Assembly: GCA_035610365.1 (NCBI GenBank)
Contig: CM069432.1
Span: 25,544,354-25,608,353, forward strand
Direction of reading: 5' to 3'
Length of the DNA: 64,000 nucleotides
Source of the DNA: Aquatica leii
Lineage: Eukaryota; Arthropoda; Insecta; Coleoptera; Lampyridae
Notes under the pieces: model-generated
Databases searched by the model: none
What the model was told of the DNA's origin: nothing
What the model saw: only the letters and a program-made list of their open reading frames with translations
Part shown: piece after piece, positions 58,196 through 64,000 of the stretch
Position numbering within the stretch: position 1 is the first letter of the stretch
Layout of the letters: every line of letters starts with the position of its first letter
Translations under genes and position numbers: made by a program

Positions 58196-59865
58196 ACCAC
58201 CGCCAAAGAGTGTAAATGTTTTCCGACATCCATAAGCACGCAGGAAGAACAAGGCAATAATACTAAAGCGCCAAAGTTTAAAAAACTTTTAGTATAAACT
58301 GACACCTCTATTCCCCATCGCTAGTTTTGCATTTAAAAAACAATCTCGTAACTGAAAAACCAGCCGGGTTCTCGGCATATTTTGGTACTGATTTTGCGTC
58401 GTGATTCCTTTTACAACGTACAGACCTCCAGTTCCCTTGCCGTTTATTACATATCATTACTCTTGTACAATGTTTCACAATCTGTACTACGCAATCAGAA
58501 TTTCTCATAAAAGCGACGACGTACATACAAACTGACTTTTGTTTGCCAAGATTTTTAAAATGCATTCCTCATTAAAGCAAACTTGAAAAAAGTTATAGAA
58601 CCATAGGATTACACTCTTTAAATAATTATCAATCTAGAAAAGCTTAATATCTTTGTAATATTTTGCTCAATTCAAGCGTTTGGTTTTTATCGCAACTGTC
58701 TGTTGTCAGATTTCGTGTTGTAAAATTCATGGCTGATAATTTCGTTCAGAAGCTTTGACGTATAATGTTTCTTGATTGAATAAAAATAGATTTTCGACCA
58801 CATTTTTTTTATTTAAACTTATTTCTCCTAAATTAATCTTATTCGTCAAAAAAACACGTGTCTAATAATTTATGTATAAACATTAATGTGATATTTGTGT
58901 TCCTGTCACCTAATTGTACACTTTATCTAGTTTACTTTTACACTAGGCACGTTGTTACGCAAATTTTGACGTTCCCTATATTCTGTATTTAGTGTTTAGA
59001 TTAGTTGGCAACGTTACGTTACAGTAATTCTACTTTCTTTCACCGTAAAACTTCCATAGTAGTACCCTTGCGCTACGTGCATCATATATCACTTGTGATT
59101 ATAGCACGCTATGCACCACGTTTATTAACACCTACTATCTGTAAAGTTTTGGCTGTCGTGGATAGAGATTTTATGAGTCGGAGAATTACTCTACGTATTT
59201 AATGTTCCAGTATAATATCTACAATGTTATTGGGAAAACTTGAATAAAGATCAATTAGAGCTCGGTATATAGTTTTACCCTTACCTAAACAATCTATCGA
59301 TGCAATTCTAGATGCAATTCTATGTAGAATAATTTGTGTAAAGCTATTGGGAAGTCTAATGTATGTTTTGTTTGATTTTAAAAAGACGTTAATTTAGCTT
59401 TTAGGTGGTATGATTACGCACCAATCTAGATCTAGTATGCATAAGTGTAAACTTTAACTACTTCTATTGTTTTCATAATTAAACGTTGTCAATTTGTTGC
59501 AACCAGTTTGTAGCAGATGTGCGTAATTAGAAATTATATATAAAATTGTGTCAATTCTTATATGTATTTAATTCTTCGATTAGATTTAACGTGCGTCGTA
59601 CAATTACGTTTAACATAATTAATAATTTGTTAACCATAAAAAATTTCTTGTTACATGTTTTTTGTTTGCATTCTAGTACAGTGTGTTGCTTTTACTTTTA
59701 CTACTTTTAAATTAAATTAAATACATTCTATTTTTTGTGCCACTATTTTGCAGCATTAAAAACGACTTTTTTTGTGTTATAGTCTCTTTTAATATTTAAT
59801 ATGATCATATTGTTTTTAATTTTTTAGGGGCTAAAAAAGTAATTAAACACAAAACATAATAGTCG
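58196..59865. other. Spacer without a supported gene
   Basis: An 85-codon minus frame at 58308-58565 and a 65-codon plus frame at 59005-59202 have mixed composition but no motif I can name. Confidence 0.45.
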
Positions 59866-59869
59866 TAAA

Positions 59870-61700
59870 AAAAATTATAAAAATGAAAGACAAAAGGGTA
59901 AATAAAAATAATGATACTCATAACAAAAAAAACCAGTCCTAGCACACTACGTTGCGGCACTCCTGCTTTAATTTTTTTTATTTCAAAATAGTCTCGTACT
60001 GTTTAATTCTAAAGTATGTTTCTGTCATAAATAAAATTTTAAAAGTTGAAAACGTTGTTACGTCAAGAGCATATCTAGTTTGTCATTACCAACCTTGTTG
60101 AATGCCTAAACGTAAACATTGTAGAGTAAAGTTTTTTTTGTTGTTATTTTTTCATTATACCAATAATTTTGTGCTCCTGGTTGATTGTAGAATATTTTTC
60201 TTTTAAAAACCAACGGTTTAAGTATTTTTAGAAACAATTTTTCATAGAGCTTTGCAATAATAAGCTGTATGTAGAAAGCTTTGTGGGTGAAGGTTTCCAA
60301 GTTTAAGGATCATCATTACTTCTGCTACTTTCTATATTATAGGTACGTACTTCAATTTAAATGAACCGTTCATACGATTAGTCAGTTCACAATAACGCAA
60401 TCATGTCATAACCAAGGGCTTTTTTGGATCGATATTATTTTTAATTTCCCAGAATTTTTTTTTCAACAGTTACGTCTGATGACAATATTTTCTTGTCTTG
60501 GTTCAGTCCATTCCTAAGGATTATCTCGATTATTTAGCTAAAAAATCATATCTAGATGTTCTGTAAATCTGGACGTTTTCTGTAAGTCGTTACGCGCCCA
60601 ATTTCTACCAGTGTTTCTGATTGGAGGATTCTAAAGTATGAATCTTTTCAATCTTTTGGTACTAGTCAGCATTGTTGTCATTAGTAAGTCCTTTTAGAAA
60701 TTTACCAATCGTTTTATATAGATCGCGTTGTATTTTACGTTTTAACTGTTGCATTAGTTCGGATGACATCTTCTTCTATTTTTTTTCATTTAGTTCCCTA
60801 ATCCTTTTCGGGTACTTTTTGCACTTTGTTCTTAGTTTGATTTTACAGGTTTTTTCTGACAGTTCTAGTTCGTTACCTAGCTGTTCCTTGGTTTTCAGTA
60901 AAATCGATAGATTAATAGAGTTTTTGAAAGTGATTTTAAAGCTTTGCCAATTAATTAGTTTATTGACTAGCCTCCTAAGCGGTTCTTTCTGGATGACACT
61001 GTAACCTATAGTAAAAAGTATGGCAAAACGACATAAATTTATATTCTATGCAGCTAGTACATGCAATTCATTTGCCAATATATTTTTGACTACAAAATAG
61101 TTTATGAACCCTGGGATTTTGTTTGAATCTGTGGGCCAATAAGTTGGCTTACCAGATGATAACGTTTCACACTTCAGTTGACCACGTAGTATTAAAAGTT
61201 TCTTACGTTTACTTTTTATTAGTTGAGTTCCTCAGTAACTGTGTTTTGCATTAAAGTCGCCTCCCACTATGAACGTATACCTTTGGGCGTTCAAAAAGTC
61301 AATGTATTGTTCTCTTTTAGAGAATACCTTGGTGGACAATATAATGCTGTAATAATAACTTTTTATAAATTTTAATTACATTAATAGACGTGGTTTAGTA
61401 TGGTAGTCCACTTTCTGGTGTAAAAGGGATTTTTTTATAATTACTGCATTTTTTCTTTACCTGCATCATCTGGACGTATGGTGTACATCTTTTAGTTCTA
61501 AGCTGTGTTACGTGCTTTAAATATAAATTACGCAACTTTTGATATCTTCTTTTCTCTTTGTTTTTGCTGTTTTTCTCTTTTTTTTTTACTTTCTGACTTT
61601 GCTTTGTTTGAGAATCGTTGAGTATTGTATCTGGAAGTGATAGAGCTTCTGTTTTTGTAAACCGAGGGTTTGCTCAGACCAATACCTTTTGAGAAGTGCT
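59870..61700 (-). pseudogene. Jockey-like LINE B: endonuclease and RT
   Basis: Minus strand. GTAVIIKKSLLHQK-like sequence (about 61460), then ALYCPPRYS (about 61360), GGDFNAKH (61266-61243), GKPTYWPTD (about 61155-61130) and FINYFVVKNILA, all Jockey-clade endonuclease motifs. RT begins with LIIAKLYEKLFLKILKPLV (60260-60205), AFNKV (about 60095) and VPQRSVLG (59960-59937). The catalytic FADD region and 3' end are not recovered below 59870. Many stops. A C-terminal truncation or later deletion removed the rest. Confidence 0.75.
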
Positions 61701-62260
61701 TACAACTTTGAATTTTTTTGGGAAACCGTCTTAGGGCTATAAAATCTACAGATGCAGTCGTTTTCCTAGAGAATATCTAAACCTCTGTAACGTTAAAATA
61801 AGAAATTAGTAGTTCAATTCGCGAGTATGGAAAATTCCTCGTTAGTATGAAATTTGTCAGGACCTTTCTGCTCTTGCGCCAGACTGTCACATTTTCGACA
61901 GCATACCCGCAATTCATGTTAAATTAGATTTTTGGCGAGTTCATTACTTCTATGCCCGGGTTAACCTTCACCGTTAAATTGTATCACGCTGCTAATTTAA
62001 TATGCGTTTATTTGTGGAAGGTTGAAACGGGGTAAGTGGTATACAATTTTCTTTATTGAGGGTTTAAATTGACACCTACTAATTTTCTATAGCGGATTTT
62101 GGTAGCCACCAATTCTTCTGCGTTATCAGTCAAGATAACTAACAGGTGGTCTTATTCGGAATATTCCATGACGTAGTAGTATTGATACGTCCTTATCATA
62201 TCCACTGTCAAAGGTTGAGAACCGCCAAGACAATCCTTTCTTTTGCGAAGACAAATATGA

Positions 62261-62824
62261 ACAAGATCATTTAATTCCGATTGAGTAAGGAGGTGAGGTT
62301 GCAGAGAAATTAAATCTGCGGAATACTCTTCATAATCATTGAACGTATCATTCGAAGCCCCAGGTTGTGGCTCAGAGTCTTTTAAATCAATTTCCGGCTC
62401 TAGAGTATAAGTGTTTGAGGGCTCTGGGATTGGCACAGTATCGTTATGAGAAACAGGTCTTAGAGCTGACGGAATTGCTCAAAAATCCGACGGTGGAAGT
62501 CATACAAAAGTAACAATCTGTAAGATGACAGCGAGGTTCATGCCAAACCATGGGCACAGCAAATGGCATTAATTTACGGGTACGTTTGAGCCATTTGGTC
62601 AAACTACTGTAACAAGTCGTACAGCAAACTGATGAAGCCCAAGTCTTGTCCTGGTCGCTTGACTTGACACTTGACACTTGACAATCAAAGTACAATTTAT
62701 AAGCTGTTTTAACAAGCGGAGAAAGGGTTTTTTGTTGCGCTTTTAAAGTTAATTCCCCGCAGACATAGCAGAAGCTATCGGGATGATTTTTACACTCGCG
62801 TGGCATAATTAAACAGTAATTCAA
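62261..62824 (-). pseudogene. 571-aa family protein, N-terminal part
   Basis: Frame 62824-62444 contains MPRECKNHPDSFCYVCGELT, CCTTCYSSLTKWLKRT and then VPMVWHEPRCHLTDCYFC, with TGG where copy A has the stop TGA. It carries a short extra SSVKS-like insertion from a local duplication near 62655-62685. A deletion with frameshift follows; the frame resumes at 62436 with PIPEPSNTYTLEPEIDL and SELNDLV. After 62261 the frame continues into non-homologous sequence (HICLRKRKDCLGG...). Confidence 0.75.
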
Positions 62825-63413
62825 CGCCTGACATTAACCACAAATCACACTTAGTCACTTGAAAAAATCCGGAGTAAAAGTAGTTTTACTGTTTTACACA
62901 AATGAACAAAAATGAACACAAAATCCAGCACGTTTAAAACGTCGACAAGTTAACTCTGCAACAGCTATAGATGTACTGATCGAAGCAGTGAAGCAGACAA
63001 TGTAATATACTATAATGAGAAGAGTAATGCAAGTTCAAGCCTGTCGAAAATTCCTGTTCAAACCTGTATGTGGTATTGAGATCGCCAGCGTCGTGCAGTG
63101 AATCTTCCTAACTGTTTATTGATATTTTTTTACTGTTCTTATATATTAGTATTTTATTGTTATTTCTATATACATTTTATAGCAAAACTTTTGCCATATA
63201 CTTTGTTATAAATTTTATTACCTGCTTTGGGATGTTTAACGGCTATAAGTTAAAATAAAAAAAAAATCCATTAAATAAAATAAAAATGGAGTACCCCCAA
63301 AATAGGTGGGTGATGGGTAAAAACGGAGCTCATTTTTGGATTCAGGAGGTCATTTTACATAAAAGTCGTCAAGAATGGTATCAGAGCCGATTTTCATGCA
63401 GACCAGTGTTATT
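62261..63413 (-). mobile_element. 571-aa-protein transposon family, copy C (5' half, inside Jockey B)
   Basis: The left terminus lies at the right edge (complement of gcagaccagtgttatt ending 63413). Homology to copies A and B runs to about 62261, within the codons for SELNDLV, and then stops; the 3' half and right terminus are missing. It lies between the gag and endonuclease parts of Jockey B. Confidence 0.75.
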
Positions 63414-63429
63414 CGCTCCATTTTGTTTA

Positions 63430-63890
63430 ATTTTTTCCGCATTAAATTAAAAGAGAGAATAAGTTGACAAATCCTGCTGTATTTTACTATTTCTTCCGTT
63501 TTACCTGCCATTGACTAGTTATAAGGCTTGGGTTGGAAAATCCTTTGGAGTTGCTGTAATAAAGTGTTTTCTTCACTTCCGCATTTTTTGATTTGGTTTT
63601 GCTCAAAGGTGGTTTTTTCCTCAGTTTGCAAATTTTTGCTTTACTTGTTTAAGTTTTTTGCACTCTGCTTTTAGATGTTTCCCAAAGAATTTTTTACACC
63701 TTGGGTCTTGAGCGCAACATGTTTGTATTTGTCTATAATCTTGGTATCTTTTACACTGAGGTACTAATTTTAATTTTCTCGTAATGTCTGTTATTCGAAA
63801 TATTTTATTGAAGTTATTATGATATCTGAACTCAAGTACAAACCGTTTAGTTTTGTATTTTAATTTGGGCATTGCTTTAAGTAGTTTATA
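63430..63890 (-). pseudogene. Jockey-like LINE B: gag zinc-knuckle region
   Basis: MPKLKYKTKRFVLEFRYHNN, then VPQCKRYQDYRQIQTCC and DPRCKKFFGKHLKAEC: degenerate CCHC knuckles of a Jockey-type gag (QCxxCQxYGHTxxxC, PRCVKCxxxHxxxEC) in which some cysteines and a histidine are lost. It is upstream (in element sense) of the endonuclease at 61.4 kb, separated by copy C. The element continues past the window end. Confidence 0.7.
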
Positions 63891-64000
63891 ACGTCTTTTT
63901 TTAAAAAAAGAAATATTTTCTCAGTGTTATATGAGTGGTGCAATTTATTAGCTCTTTAGTAGGTATATTTTATTTGTTTTCATACGAGTGCCACAAATGT

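Overview
This window looks like an AT-rich, gene-poor stretch of an arthropod genome, most likely an insect. The inference rests on the repeat content: R1/I-like and Jockey-like LINEs, BEL/Pao, mariner, Tc1, pogo, piggyBac and hAT relics and a Penelope-like element all occur together in insects. I see no convincing host gene, rRNA, tRNA or CRISPR array. Nearly every open frame I could place is a decayed piece of a transposable element (TE), and the sequence between them is A/T-rich and apparently non-coding. The species cannot be named from the sequence.

Layout. 1-3.4 kb: nothing supported. 3.4-7.4 kb: a Penelope-like reverse transcriptase (RT) fragment between short inverted repeats, a minus-strand LINE fragment (endonuclease half only) and a mariner copy with both terminal repeats. 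7.8-8.6 kb: a recent 387-bp tandem duplication. 9.6-11.5 kb: a pogo/Tigger-like relic with a C-terminal PHD-like finger. 11.9-14.5 kb: copy A of a DNA-transposon-like family with long terminal inverted repeats and a protein of about 571 aa carrying one nonsense codon. 16.4-18.2 kb: three diverged ~120-bp repeats, then an inverted-repeat-bounded segment holding a TATCGATA-rich array. 18.3-23.7 kb: a nearly whole minus-strand R1/I-like LINE.

24.7-31.7 kb: three piggyBac relics around a plus-strand Jockey-like LINE that is split by an LTR-like insertion. 32.3 kb: a Tc1/mariner-type fragment. 33.8-37.5 kb: a BEL/Pao relic split by a hAT relic. 37.9-40.4 kb: an LTR-like unit abutting copy B of the 571-aa family. 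43.3-43.6 kb: a perfect 144-bp-arm inverted repeat. 45.9-49.3 kb: a BED-finger hAT split by a 1.23-kb solo LTR with a 4-bp target duplication. 49.6-50.9 kb: a relic of a PIN-like family. 52.8-54.0 kb: a second copy of the solo LTR. 57.9 kb: a Tc1 relic. 59.9-64 kb: a minus-strand Jockey-like LINE split by copy C of the 571-aa family.

The genes do not form a pathway. The main information is the nesting order of the insertions, plus two signals that a standard TE annotation would not fully explain: the 144-bp perfect hairpin, a candidate hairpin-RNA source, and the three-copy family with its uncharacterised protein. Family calls rest on motifs recognised by eye; no database search was possible.
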